A stretch of 64,000 nt of DNA. It comes from Jiella endophytica. GTDB lineage: Bacteria; Pseudomonadota; Alphaproteobacteria; Rhizobiales; Rhizobiaceae. Of this stretch, positions 50,560 to 59,091 are shown piece after piece. The stretch covers positions 992,001 to 1,056,000 of the forward strand of contig NZ_SOZD01000002.1 of NCBI RefSeq assembly GCF_004519335.1, in the 5' to 3' direction. The position numbers and the translations under genes were made by a program. The notes under the pieces are model-generated. The model ran no database searches. It saw only the letters and a list, made by a program, of their open reading frames with translations, and was not told the origin of the DNA. Positions within the stretch are counted from its first letter, which is position 1, and each line of letters begins with the position of its first letter.

Positions 50560-51237
50560 TTGGTTCAGGCGGGCAATATCACTTATGCGGACGAATCGGA
50601 TCTGCCGACCACGATCGCGGTGTTTCCGCTGACCGGGGCGCTGCTTCTGCCCGCCGGCCAGCTGCCGCTCAACATCTTCGAGCCGCGCTATATCGAGATG
50701 ATCGACGATGCGATGGCGGGGTCGCGGATCATCGGCATGGTGCAGCCGAGCCTCGACGGCGCCATGCGCGACAACCGCGATCCGAAGCTCTGCGAGGTCG
50801 GCTGCATGGGCCGGATCACCTCGCTCGCCGAGTCCGGCGATGGCCGCTACATCATCAGCCTGCAGGGCATTGCGCGCTTCCGCATCGCCGAGGAATTGGC
50901 GGTGCGCACCCCCTATCGCAGCTGCCGCGTCACCGCCTTTCTCGGTGATCTCGATGCCGGCATGGGCGAGGAGGCGGTCGACCGCGAGGGGCTGCTGCGG
51001 GCGTTCCGCCGCTTCTTCGAGGCGAACCAGATGGAAGCCGACTGGGACTCGATCGACCGCGCCTCCAACGAGACGCTGGTCAACGCGCTGGCGATGATGT
51101 CGCCCTATGGCGCCGCCGAGAAGCAGGCGCTGCTCGAGGCGAACGACCTGAAATCCCGGGCGGAGACGCTGATCGCCATCACCGAGATTTCGCTTGCCGG
51201 CGAGGGAGGCGAAGACGGTTCGCCAACGCTGCAGTGA
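50560..51237 (+). CDS. Lon N-terminal-domain protein (LonNTD family)
   Basis: A 225-residue protein equivalent to the substrate-recognition domain of Lon without the ATPase or protease: [64 protein letters not shown]. It may bind unfolded proteins; the role is not established. I choose a TTG at 50560 with GGAGG six bases upstream, giving (M)[15 protein letters not shown]; no ATG fits. It follows the co-chaperone gene in the same direction, and the Trm112-like gene comes next, an arrangement I recall as common in rhizobia. Confidence 0.87.
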   Translation: MVQAGNITYADESDLPTTIAVFPLTGALLLPAGQLPLNIFEPRYIEMIDDAMAGSRIIGMVQPSLDGAMRDNRDPKLCEVGCMGRITSLAESGDGRYIISLQGIARFRIAEELAVRTPYRSCRVTAFLGDLDAGMGEEAVDREGLLRAFRRFFEANQMEADWDSIDRASNETLVNALAMMSPYGAAEKQALLEANDLKSRAETLIAITEISLAGEGGEDGSPTLQ

Positions 51238-51305
51238 GCACTCGCCCTGACTTGCCGGCCCATGCTATTGCCCGCCGCACGACACGCCAAGCGGACGGAA
51301 CTGCC

Positions 51306-51497
51306 ATGAGCGAGCGCATGAACGACGGTCAGCCGGATCCGAAACTCCTCGAGCTGCTCGTCTGTCCGCTGACCAAGACGCCGCTGGTCTACGACCGCGA
51401 GCACAACGAGCTGATCTCCAAGGCGGCCAGGCTGGCCTTCCCGATCCGCGACGGCATTCCGATCATGCTGCCGTCGGAAGCCCGGGAGATCGAATAG
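51306..51497 (+). CDS. Trm112-like zinc-ribbon-related small protein (UPF0434)
   Basis: A 63-residue protein with [20 protein letters not shown] and [18 protein letters not shown], typical of Trm112/YcaR proteins. One of the usual zinc cysteines is present (VCPLTK); the second pair is absent, as in many bacterial members. Eukaryotic and archaeal Trm112 activates methyltransferases; the bacterial role is unclear. ATG at 51306 gives the normal length; a GTG at 51234 overlapping the previous stop would add 24 residues and is less likely. Confidence 0.85.
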   Translation: MSERMNDGQPDPKLLELLVCPLTKTPLVYDREHNELISKAARLAFPIRDGIPIMLPSEAREIE

Positions 51498-51664
51498 GGC
51501 CAGCTCGTCTACGGAGCCTGACGCGCGCGGCGCGTGGCCGCCCCGACGCGACACCTGACAATCCTGCCGGACGGCCAGCGTAGCACAGACGAGGATCGCG
51601 CCACTGTTTCCGGCGGGGCGCGAGTCCGCGACATGAATCGTCCCGCAACGCAACCGAAGCCTTT

Positions 51665-51702
51665 CGGTATGAAAAAAGCGGCCCTCCCAAGGGCAGCGCC
51701 GC
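51665..51702 (-). terminator. Probable terminator of the cytochrome c gene
   Basis: Read on the minus strand, a GC-rich imperfect hairpin (GCGG...CCGC around CCCT/AGGG) is followed by TTTTTT. It is about 130 bases past the stop. The rest of the 51498-51832 gap holds a dispersed repeat and nothing else I can identify. Confidence 0.55.
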
Positions 51703-51709
51703 TTCCTGG

Positions 51710-51815
51710 AGCGCCGTGCGTCGGAATGGACGTACAAAGGACGCGCTCAATCATTGAATCGCCGCATCTTGCTTTCCGAAAATCGTTTGCGATTTTCGGG
51801 CCGATGCTGTCGCTC
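51710..51815 (+). repeat. Dispersed intergenic repeat, copy 3
   Basis: Same family as 9201-9296 and 10883-10984. This copy contains a perfect 10-bp hairpin CCGAAAATCG-TTTG-CGATTTTCGG (51776-51799). Like copy 2 it lies right after the stop of a minus-strand gene. Confidence 0.85.
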
Positions 51816-51832
51816 GGCGATGGCGCGAAAGC

Positions 51833-52279
51833 CTATTTCGACGCTGCAGCCTTCAGCACCTCGGCAGGATCCTGGCTGGCGCCCTCTTCGTTGAAGCTGG
51901 CGAGATAGGCGATGACGTTCTTCAGGTCGTCGGGCTTCTTGAGGCCGGCAAAGGCCATCTTGGTGCCCTTGACGGTGCCGCGCGGGTCGGAAAGCCAGGT
52001 GGTCAGCAGTTCCTCGTTCCAGGCGGTCTTGTCCGCCGACCAGTCCTGGAACGGCTTGGAGAACTTGTAGCCGCCGCGGTCGGCGCCCGGCTTGTCGCCG
52101 ACGATGCCGTTGAGTTCCGGTCCGATCTTGTTCTTGGCGCCCTCGCCGATGGCGTGGCAAGCCTTGCACTTGTTGAACACCTTCTCGCCGGCCGCGGGAT
52201 CGCCGACCTCCTGGGCAGAGGCCGCCCCGGCAGCGAAAGCAAGCGCCGCGCCGGCGATAACGAGGCTGAATTTATGCAT
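51833..52279 (-). CDS. Class I c-type cytochrome, secreted
   Basis: A 148-residue periplasmic cytochrome c. It has a signal peptide (MHKFSLVIAGAALAFAAGAASA, cut near QEVGD), a single heme site CKACH (Cys38, Cys41, His42), and a distal Met ligand around Met108 in GTKMAFAGL. The body (NKIGPELNGIVGDKPGADRG) is typical of mitochondrial-like cytochrome c550/c2. It probably carries electrons between bc1 and terminal oxidases. ATG at 52279 has GGGAGGATCC upstream. Maturation would use the ccm genes seen at 12.7-14.4 kb. Confidence 0.93.
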   Translation of the reverse strand: MHKFSLVIAGAALAFAAGAASAQEVGDPAAGEKVFNKCKACHAIGEGAKNKIGPELNGIVGDKPGADRGGYKFSKPFQDWSADKTAWNEELLTTWLSDPRGTVKGTKMAFAGLKKPDDLKNVIAYLASFNEEGASQDPAEVLKAAASK

Positions 52280-52783
52280 GGATCCTCCCTTTCGTGAAAT
52301 CTCGGGTTCGATCGTCCAAGTGCCCACTGCCGCGATCATATTGGGCGCTGCCCGGGCTTGGCAACGAAGCTGAGAACGAATCCAAAGTCGCCTGCAGAGC
52401 CCGGCGGCGTGATGCCTGCCCGGCAGGGCCTTCACGCGGAAGATTTGCCTGCGAGGCCGAGTGTCACCTTACCCTTGGGAATATTCTCCCCACACTTTCG
52501 CCACACTCGTAAACGCATGAGACGATTACGGAAATTTCCATCAACTTTGAATTTTAATCAATTTTCAACGCTTCGAACCAACGATTGGGGCATCGAAAGC
52601 GCGGCGACGGAGCCGAGTGAGGCCCTTCTGCAACACTCAAAATAAGACCGAATTCCTGCCACGATTCAGCCAACCAATCTGATCAGGGATCGTTGTCGAA
52701 TTCGGAACTTATCCGGATCCGCAACGCGCAGAGGTCCCGACCTGCTGCCATCCGTCGCGCTTCGCGACAAAGGAGAAATACGC
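52280..52783. promoter_or_regulatory. Divergent region cytochrome c / outer-membrane protein
   Basis: These 504 bases hold no gene I can support. The part 52480-52640 is clearly AT-richer (AAATTTCCATCAACTTTGAA and following) and most likely contains the porin promoter and a long leader. I could not assign -35/-10 boxes. Confidence 0.4.
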
Positions 52784-53572
52784 ATGAAACGCTTTGCACT
52801 GCTTCTCGCCACCGCAGCGTTCGCCACCCCCGCAATGGCCGCCGACATCCTTGCTCCCGAGCCGCCGGCACCGGCGCCGATGGCGATCGAGCCGATCGCT
52901 CAGACCACCACCTGGACCGGCATCAATCTCGGCGTCCAGGCCGGTGCGGCGATGGGCGGGCACGCCGGCGAGGCGAGCTTCGATCCCGGCACCACCCCGG
53001 CTTTCGGTGGCGGCGACGTCAACTACGACCTCGACGGCAACTTCATCGGCGGCGCCAACATCGGCTACGACTACCAGTTCCAGAACAACGTCGTTCTGGG
53101 TGCAACGGCCGACTTCAGCTACATCGACCGGACCAAGGAGACGACCTACTCGACGCCGGGTGGTTCGAACTTCACCGACGAGACCAAGCTGAACTATCTC
53201 GGCACGGTCCGCGCCAAGCTCGGCTATGCGATGGACAACGTGATGGTCTACGGCACCGGCGGTCTCGCCTATGCCGACGTCAAGCAGGACGCCTCGGCGC
53301 CCTCGACGGCAGCCGGTTCGGAATTTGCCGGCTACAACTTCGACACCAGCAACGACAAGTCCTCGGTCGGCTACGCCGTCGGCGCCGGCGTCGACTACAT
53401 GGCGACCCAGAACCTCTCCTTCGGCGTCGAGTATCTCTACACCAATCTCGGCAAGAACGAGCAGACGATCTCCGGGACCAACGGCGTCAACGACGTCGAG
53501 TTCAAGAGCAACGACGACAACGACCTCGACTTCCACACCGTGTGGGCCAAGGCGGCCTATCACTTCAACTGA
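52784..53572 (+). CDS. Omp25/31-type outer-membrane beta-barrel protein
   Basis: A 262-residue outer-membrane protein with a signal peptide (MKRFALLLATAAFATPAMA, cut before ADILAPEP), a Pro/Ala-rich linker, and alternating beta-strand pattern rich in Gly, Asn, Tyr and Asp (WTGINLGVQAGAAMGGHAGE, FIGGANIGYDYQFQNNVVLG, VGYAVGAGVDYMATQNLSFG). It ends AKAAYHFN, close to the aromatic C-terminus usual for barrels. Eight strands are likely. GGAGAAATACGC precedes the ATG. A strong terminator follows. Brucella Omp25/Omp31 relatives are abundant surface proteins; a pore role is uncertain. Confidence 0.9.
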   Translation: MKRFALLLATAAFATPAMAADILAPEPPAPAPMAIEPIAQTTTWTGINLGVQAGAAMGGHAGEASFDPGTTPAFGGGDVNYDLDGNFIGGANIGYDYQFQNNVVLGATADFSYIDRTKETTYSTPGGSNFTDETKLNYLGTVRAKLGYAMDNVMVYGTGGLAYADVKQDASAPSTAAGSEFAGYNFDTSNDKSSVGYAVGAGVDYMATQNLSFGVEYLYTNLGKNEQTISGTNGVNDVEFKSNDDNDLDFHTVWAKAAYHFN

Positions 53573-53619
53573 TCGGGATTGCCGGGCGGCGAAAGCCGCC
53601 CCGTCTCCGAGCGTTCGGC

Positions 53620-53656
53620 AAAAGGCCGGCGGATATTTCCATCCGCCGGCCTTTTC
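53620..53656 (+). terminator. Rho-independent terminator after the outer-membrane protein gene
   Basis: A perfect stem AAAAGGCCGGCGGAT/ATCCGCCGGCCTTTT with a six-base loop, ending in TTTT. The A-run on the other side makes it bidirectional, so it can also serve the convergent kinase gene. Confidence 0.92.
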
Positions 53657-53710
53657 GTTTCGATCAGGGCTTCGAAAGCCGGGCCTGGCACTCGATACGC
53701 CCGGTTGGAA

Positions 53711-54661
53711 TCATCCGAGCGGCGGCAGGCCGAGGTCGCTCCGCCGAGGCAGGTCGGCGCCCTTGCGGGTGCAGGTGACCGCCGCGGCCTCGACGGCAAA
53801 ACCGAGCAGCGCCTCGACATCGTCCTGCGAAAACCCCGCGATGGCAGGCCGCGACAGGCTCAAACGCTCCTTCAGCCCGGCAAGAAGCGCCGCCTGGAAG
53901 GTGTCGCCCGCCCCGACCGTATCGACCACCGCGACCGAGCGGCCGGCGACCCTGGCGGACACGCCGCTCGCCGTCGCGGCGATGGCGCCCTGCTCGCCGA
54001 GGGTGACGACGGCGATTTCCGCTCCAGCGGCCACCCATTCCGCAACGACGCTGTCGACGGCGCGGCCGGGATAGAGCTGGGCAATGTCCTCTTCGCTGGC
54101 CTTGACCATCGCCGCCAGCGGCACGAGTTCGGAAACCTTCTGCCGCCAGACATCGAGATCCGGCTCGATCGAGGCGCGGATGTTCGGATCGTAGGAGATG
54201 AAGCGGTTTGGCGCTTCCTGGCGCAGCAGCCGGGCGAGCGCCGTCGCGGTCGGTTCGGTCACGGTCGAATAGGAGGCGACATGGATCGCCTCGACATCGG
54301 CCGGCAGCGCGCTCGGCACCTCCTCCGGCTCGATCGAGCGGTCGGCGGTCCCCTCGATGTAGAAGGCGTAGCTCGCCGAGCCGTCCGGGCCGAGCGAAAC
54401 CATGGCGAGCGTCGTGTTGCGCTCGGTCGGAATCAGGAAGCGCTGGTCGATCCGCTCGCGCTCCATGAAGCCGCGGATGCGCTCGCCGAAGAGATCGCCC
54501 GACATCTTGGTGAAATAGCCGGAATGATGCCCCAGCCGCGACAGGCCCAGCGCGACATTGAGCGGCGAGCCGCCGACCCGGCCGGATAGACCGACCGTCG
54601 CCACATCCTCTTGGGGCATGGCGAAGAGATCGAACAGGCAATCCCCACAGCTGAGAAACAT
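53711..54661 (-). CDS. PfkB-family carbohydrate kinase (fructokinase-like)
   Basis: A 316-residue ribokinase-family kinase. It begins MFLSCGDCLFDLFAMPQED, has GGSPLNVALGLSRLG, FISYDPNIRASIEPD, and the signature DTVGAGDTFQAALLAGL with the catalytic Asp in GAGD. The N-terminus resembles fructokinases. ATG at 54661 has GGGAGG upstream; the same frame is open further upstream but that part has no kinase homology. It is convergent with the outer-membrane protein gene and divergent from pcaD. Substrate is unproven. Confidence 0.87.
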   Translation of the reverse strand: MFLSCGDCLFDLFAMPQEDVATVGLSGRVGGSPLNVALGLSRLGHHSGYFTKMSGDLFGERIRGFMERERIDQRFLIPTERNTTLAMVSLGPDGSASYAFYIEGTADRSIEPEEVPSALPADVEAIHVASYSTVTEPTATALARLLRQEAPNRFISYDPNIRASIEPDLDVWRQKVSELVPLAAMVKASEEDIAQLYPGRAVDSVVAEWVAAGAEIAVVTLGEQGAIAATASGVSARVAGRSVAVVDTVGAGDTFQAALLAGLKERLSLSRPAIAGFSQDDVEALLGFAVEAAAVTCTRKGADLPRRSDLGLPPLG

Positions 54662-54793
54662 CCGCGGCCCTCCCTTCAATGTTGGAAAAGCCGCTAGCAG
54701 GAATGCGCAGCCGGGAAAAGACCATCCCGCCCCGGGGCTTCCTTCGGCGCCGCCTGCCTCTATCATGCCGGGAAAGCGAAATCGGACCCCGCC

Positions 54794-55600
54794 ATGCCCT
54801 TCGACCGCCTCAACGACGTCGTCCTCCATCACCGCGCCGACGGGCCTAAGGGCGCGCCGGTCCTCGTCCTGATCAATTCCCTTGGGACCGACGACCGGAT
54901 CTGGGACGACGTCGTGACCCGGCTTGCCGGAGATTTCCGAATCATCCGCTACGACAAGCGCGGCCACGGGCTCTCCGAGGTGCTGCCGGCGCCCTATCGC
55001 ATGGCGGATCACTCGGCCGATCTCGCCGCCCTTCTCGATCATCACGGGATCGCCCGGGCCCTCGTCGTCGGCCTCTCCATCGGCGGCCAGATCGCCCTCG
55101 GCCTTGCGGCGGAGACGCCGGAGCGCCTTGCCGGCCTCGTCCTGATGGACACCGCCCACAAGATCGGCGACGCCGACAGCTGGAACGCCCGTATCGCCGC
55201 AATCGCAAAGGACGGCATCGCGGCGATCGGCGATCAGATCCTCTCGCGCTGGTTCACGCCGGCCTTCCGCAGGCCGGACAACGCCGCTTTCACCGGCTAT
55301 TCGAACATGCTTTTAAATTCACCGGTGGAAGGCTATCTCGGCTCCTGCGCCGCGCTGCGCGACGCCGATCACACCGAGACCGCCCGCAATCTCGCCGTTC
55401 CCACACTCTGCATGGTCGGCGATCAGGACGGCTCGACGCCACCGGAGCTGGTGAAGCAATGCGCCGGGCTGATCGGCGGGGCCCGCTTCGAGATCGTCGC
55501 CGGCGCCGGTCACCTGCCCTGTATCGAGCAGCCGGAAGCTACGGCGAAGCTGATTGCCGACTTTGCCGGCGAAGTCTTCGGCAAGGACGCCTCCCGGTGA
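54794..55600 (+). CDS. pcaD: 3-oxoadipate enol-lactonase
   Basis: A 268-residue alpha/beta hydrolase that opens 3-oxoadipate enol-lactone in the protocatechuate branch of the beta-ketoadipate pathway. The nucleophile elbow is GLSIGG (Ser95); VGDQDGSTP carries the acid and GAGHLPCIEQP the His. FRIIRYDKRGHGLSEVL is typical of PcaD. The stop overlaps the start of pcaB (GTGA). pcaC, pcaH and pcaG are not adjacent, so only part of the pathway is here. Confidence 0.9.
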   Translation: MPFDRLNDVVLHHRADGPKGAPVLVLINSLGTDDRIWDDVVTRLAGDFRIIRYDKRGHGLSEVLPAPYRMADHSADLAALLDHHGIARALVVGLSIGGQIALGLAAETPERLAGLVLMDTAHKIGDADSWNARIAAIAKDGIAAIGDQILSRWFTPAFRRPDNAAFTGYSNMLLNSPVEGYLGSCAALRDADHTETARNLAVPTLCMVGDQDGSTPPELVKQCAGLIGGARFEIVAGAGHLPCIEQPEATAKLIADFAGEVFGKDASR

Positions 55601-56661
55601 CGGCTTCGGTCTTTGGTCATCCGTTTCTCGGCCGGCTTTTCGGCGACGAGGAGATCGCCAGCTATTTTTCCGCCGGCGCCGATATCGAGGCGATGGTGGC
55701 CTTCGAGCTGGCGCTCGCCGAGGCGCAAGCGGAGGCGGGCCTGATCGATCCGCGCCACGCCGAGGCGATCCGGGCCTCCACATCGGACTTCACGCCGGAT
55801 CTCGCCGCCCTCGCCGAAGGGACAGCGCGCGACGGCGTCGTCGTGCCGAGCCTCCTCAAGCAGCTTCGCGGCGGAATTCCCGAGGACGCCGCCAAGGCGC
55901 TCCACAAGGGCGCGACCAGCCAGGACGTGATCGACGCGTCGCTGGCGATGCGCCTGCAGGGCGTTTCGCTGGTCCTCGACCGGCGGCTCGCGCAGATCAC
56001 CGACGCCTTCACCGCCTGGAATCTGGCTGCGGGCCAGAAGACCGTGATGGCCCATACCCGCATGCAGGCGGCGAAGGAGACGCGCTTTTCGCGCAAGATC
56101 GCCGCATGGTCCGACCCGCTGCTGCGCTGCCGCCTCCGACGCGAGGAGATCGCCCCGCGGGCCTTCGCGCTGCGGATCGGCGGCGCCGTCGGCGACCGGG
56201 CGGGCTTTGGCGACAGGGCCGACGCGATCGCGTCCGCGGCTGCTGCCAAGCTCGGGCTCCATCGTGCCCCGACCTCGCTCCATTCCGAGCGGGACGGCCT
56301 CGCCGAATTCGCCGGCTGGCTCTCGCTGATCACTGGGGCGCTCGGCAAGCTTGGTCAGGATGTCGTCCTGTCCATCCAGAACGAAGTCGGCGAACTGAAG
56401 CTTGCCGGCGGCGGCGGCTCGTCTGCGATGCCGCACAAGAACAATCCGGTCGGGGCGGAGATCCTGGTCACCTTCGCCCGGTTCAACGCCACCCTCGTTT
56501 CCGGCATGCATCAGGCGCTCGTCCACGAGAATGAGCGCTCCGGTGCGGCATGGTCGCTGGAATGGATGATCCTGCCGCAGACGGCGATGGCGGCCGGCGC
56601 CGCGACGCGCACGGCGCTCGAACTCCTCGACAAGCTGTCGCTCGCCGAAGACGACGGCTGA
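55597..56661 (+). CDS. pcaB: 3-carboxy-cis,cis-muconate cycloisomerase
   Basis: A 354-residue member of the fumarase/aspartase superfamily. The signature GGSSAMPHKNNPVGAEILV is at about 272-290, HKGATSQDVIDASLAMRLQG is the second conserved block and GQKTVMAHTRMQAAKETRF the first His region. It cyclises 3-carboxymuconate to 4-carboxymuconolactone. The start is a GTG at 55597 overlapping the pcaD stop; the family N-terminus (SVFGHPFLGRLFGDEEI) begins there. Length is near the shorter alphaproteobacterial form (the 450-residue form has a longer C-terminus). Confidence 0.9.
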   Translation: MTASVFGHPFLGRLFGDEEIASYFSAGADIEAMVAFELALAEAQAEAGLIDPRHAEAIRASTSDFTPDLAALAEGTARDGVVVPSLLKQLRGGIPEDAAKALHKGATSQDVIDASLAMRLQGVSLVLDRRLAQITDAFTAWNLAAGQKTVMAHTRMQAAKETRFSRKIAAWSDPLLRCRLRREEIAPRAFALRIGGAVGDRAGFGDRADAIASAAAAKLGLHRAPTSLHSERDGLAEFAGWLSLITGALGKLGQDVVLSIQNEVGELKLAGGGGSSAMPHKNNPVGAEILVTFARFNATLVSGMHQALVHENERSGAAWSLEWMILPQTAMAAGAATRTALELLDKLSLAEDDG

Positions 56662-56662
56662 G

Positions 56663-57757
56663 TCAGGCGGCCCGCGCGGCGGTCACGCGGTTGCGGCCGG
56701 CCTTCTTCGCCCGGTAGAGCGCCGCATCTGCCCGGTCGAAGGCCTCCTGGAACGACCGGCCGTCATCGGCGATCGTCTCGATCCCGATGCTGACGGTGAC
56801 TTCAACCGTCGCACTCCCGACATCATGGCTGGCGCCGGCGATCTCGCCACGCAGGCGCTCGGCCTTGCGCCTGGCGGAGACTTCGTCGACCCCCGGCAAG
56901 AGGACGGCGAATTCCTCGCCCCCGAGCCTTGCCGTCATGCCCGAGATGCCCGCTCGCGCACTCAGGATGTCGGCGACGGAGCGCAGCACCGCATCACCCG
57001 CCGGATGGCCATAGGTATCGTTGACCCGCTTGAAATGGTCGACGTCGAGGAGGAACAGCGAACTCGGCCTGCCCTGCCCTTTCGCCTTGGCGACCATCTG
57101 CGGTGCACGGCGATCGAAGCTGCGGCGATTGACGAGACCTGTCAGAGGATCGCGCATCGCATCCTCGGCCAGCGCCTGCTCGCGCAATACGCGCCCCTGC
57201 TCGCGGTCGAGCATCTTGGCCGTCAGGATGACGCCGAGGAGATTGGCGATGACGAAGGTCGGACCGACCTGAAGAAGCACCGCGGCGGCGGTCGAGAACG
57301 GCAGCAGAGCCAGGGCGGCGAGGCACAGCGAGGCGCAGAGGCCCATCAGTGCGAGCCGTCTCAACGGCGTCGGACCGCCGATCGTGTTCCATCGCGCGAT
57401 CGCGATCCCGACGAAGGTGGAAATGAGGATGCCGAGGACACCGGCCAGCATCCCGGAACCGCCGACGAAGAACCGGTAAGCGGAGGTAACCGCGGCCATC
57501 AGTATGGCGGCAGGCAAACCGCCATAGGTCGCGGCGAGGACGAGGAAGACGTGTCGCATGTCGAAGATGAGACCGTCGGCTAGCGTGACCGGAACCATCA
57601 TCGAGCCGAGCGCGCAGGCCGTCAGCACCAAGCCGGACACCATGCGGCGCCCTGCCAGGCCCTTCACCCGCGTCAGCACCATCTCGTAGGGCAGGGTCGC
57701 GAGAAAGACGATCCCGAGGCTTTGCAGGAAGGCGGCAATGAGGAGCTCGAATTTCAT
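56663..57757 (-). CDS. Membrane-bound diguanylate cyclase
   Basis: A 364-residue protein with a 5-6 helix N-terminal membrane domain resembling 5TM-5TMR_LYT (MVPVTLADGLIFDMRHVFLV, FVGGSGMLAGVLGILISTFV) followed by a GGDEF domain (about 200-360). The active-site loop is GGEEF at 279-283, with DPLTGLVNRR and FLLDVDHFKRVNDTYGH upstream. The RxxD inhibitory site expected a few residues before GGEEF is missing (ISGM), so feedback by c-di-GMP at that site is unlikely. It should make c-di-GMP in response to a membrane signal. ATG at 57757. It is convergent with pcaB, two bases apart. Confidence 0.92.
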   Translation of the reverse strand: MKFELLIAAFLQSLGIVFLATLPYEMVLTRVKGLAGRRMVSGLVLTACALGSMMVPVTLADGLIFDMRHVFLVLAATYGGLPAAILMAAVTSAYRFFVGGSGMLAGVLGILISTFVGIAIARWNTIGGPTPLRRLALMGLCASLCLAALALLPFSTAAAVLLQVGPTFVIANLLGVILTAKMLDREQGRVLREQALAEDAMRDPLTGLVNRRSFDRRAPQMVAKAKGQGRPSSLFLLDVDHFKRVNDTYGHPAGDAVLRSVADILSARAGISGMTARLGGEEFAVLLPGVDEVSARRKAERLRGEIAGASHDVGSATVEVTVSIGIETIADDGRSFQEAFDRADAALYRAKKAGRNRVTAARAA

Positions 57758-57960
57758 CCCTGTCCTGCGGCAAGATCTGTTCGCGCGATGTCGGGCATCC
57801 CGGCAGCGAATGCGCTCCGAGGGCTACGCGTGCCATCCGGGCGCAGCGTCCGGGCTTTGATAATACGCGCTTAATTGCCGGCTAAAGGTTACCGCGGCCG
57901 AGGCGAATCGCTGTCTTCACGGACATGTGAGGGAAGCTGCGGCGTTCGGGACAACCGCTT

Positions 57961-58611
57961 CTAGAACTCGATGCCCTTCTGCGCCTTCACGCCGGAGCGG
58001 AACGGGTGCTTCACCATCTCCATCTCGGTGACGAGGTCGGCGATGTCGATCAGTTCGTCCTTGGCGTTGCGACCGGTGACGATCACATGCTTGTTTTCCG
58101 GCTTACCCTTCAGAAAGCCGATCACCTCGCCGAGGTCGAGATAGTCGTAGCGCAGGACGATATTCATCTCGTCGAGCAGCACCATGTCGTGCTCCTCGTC
58201 CATGATCAGCGCCTTTGCCCGCTCCCACGCCGCCTTTGCCGCCTGGATGTCGCGCTGACGGTCCTGGGTCTCCCAGGTGAAGCCGTCGCCCATCGCCGTC
58301 ATCGTCACCTGATCGGGAAAATGCTCGAGGATCTTCCGCTCGCCGGTCTCCCACTTGCCTTTGACGAACTGGACGACGCCGACCTTCATGCCGTTGCCGA
58401 GGGCGCGGAAGACGAGGCCGAAGGCGGCGGTCGACTTGCCCTTGCCCTTGCCGGTATGAACGATCAGCAGCCCCTTCTCGATGGTCTTGGTGGCGAGGAT
58501 CTTGTCGCGGGCCGCCTTCTTCTTCCGCATCTTCTCGGCATGGCGGGCGTCGAGTTCGGCCTCGCTCATCCCGTCGGTGATCTTGCTGCGCTCTTGCGGC
58601 CCGTCGCTCAT
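57961..58611 (-). CDS. cobO: Cob(I)yrinic acid a,c-diamide adenosyltransferase
   Basis: A 216-residue adenosyltransferase (CobO/BtuR type) that adds the 5'-deoxyadenosyl group to cobalt in aerobic B12 synthesis. The P-loop is HTGKGKGKST at about 52-61; VGVVQFVKGKWETGE, MVLLDEMNIVLRYDYLD and HVIVTGRNAKDELIDIADLV are the other conserved blocks. The end KHPFRSGVKAQKGIEF is typical. Its start overlaps the GNAT stop by four bases, so it is coupled to the cobN-side genes. Confidence 0.95.
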   Translation of the reverse strand: MSDGPQERSKITDGMSEAELDARHAEKMRKKKAARDKILATKTIEKGLLIVHTGKGKGKSTAAFGLVFRALGNGMKVGVVQFVKGKWETGERKILEHFPDQVTMTAMGDGFTWETQDRQRDIQAAKAAWERAKALIMDEEHDMVLLDEMNIVLRYDYLDLGEVIGFLKGKPENKHVIVTGRNAKDELIDIADLVTEMEMVKHPFRSGVKAQKGIEF

Positions 58612-59060
58612 GCGGCCTTCTCCGGTTGGCTCGGTGTGTCTTGGGAGAGCATCTTGGCGAAGAAGATGCGGCTCTCGCCCTTCGGATAGTCCGGCAGGCG
58701 GCCAAAGGGCCGGTAGCCGAGCTTTTCGTAAAATCCCGGCGACTGGAAGGAATAGGTGTCGACCCAGATGCCGGTGCAGCCTTCTTCCCTGCCGATCGCC
58801 TCCGCCATCTCCATCAGCTGCCGGCCGAGGCCCCGGCCGCGCCAGCGCTCCGGCACCGCGAGGATCTCGATATGCATCCAGTCCCAGTAGAGCTGGGCGA
58901 TCAGGCCGCCATCGGCGCCTATCTCGTCCGTCAGCGCCAGGGTGACGAAGCGCGGCGCGAAGGCGAAATCCTTCTTGGTGGAGAACTCGGCGAGCGGCCC
59001 GACGATGCGGGCGCGAAGGTCGAGATCGGGCAGGGTCAGGCGTTCGATGGTCGGCGTCAT
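58608..59060 (-). CDS. GNAT-family N-acetyltransferase
   Basis: A 150-residue acetyltransferase. The acetyl-CoA loop is VPERWRGRGLGRQLMEMAEA at about 73-92, and SPGFYEKLGYRPFGRLPDYP is the C-terminal motif. It begins MTPTIERLTLPDLDL from the ATG at 59060; the same frame continues upstream but overlaps cobN. It sits between cobN and cobO and overlaps cobO by four bases. There is no known B12 step for it; substrate unknown. Confidence 0.87.
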   Translation of the reverse strand: MTPTIERLTLPDLDLRARIVGPLAEFSTKKDFAFAPRFVTLALTDEIGADGGLIAQLYWDWMHIEILAVPERWRGRGLGRQLMEMAEAIGREEGCTGIWVDTYSFQSPGFYEKLGYRPFGRLPDYPKGESRIFFAKMLSQDTPSQPEKAA

Positions 59061-59091
59061 GAAAGCGTCATGGCGCGGTCGCTGTGCCGCT

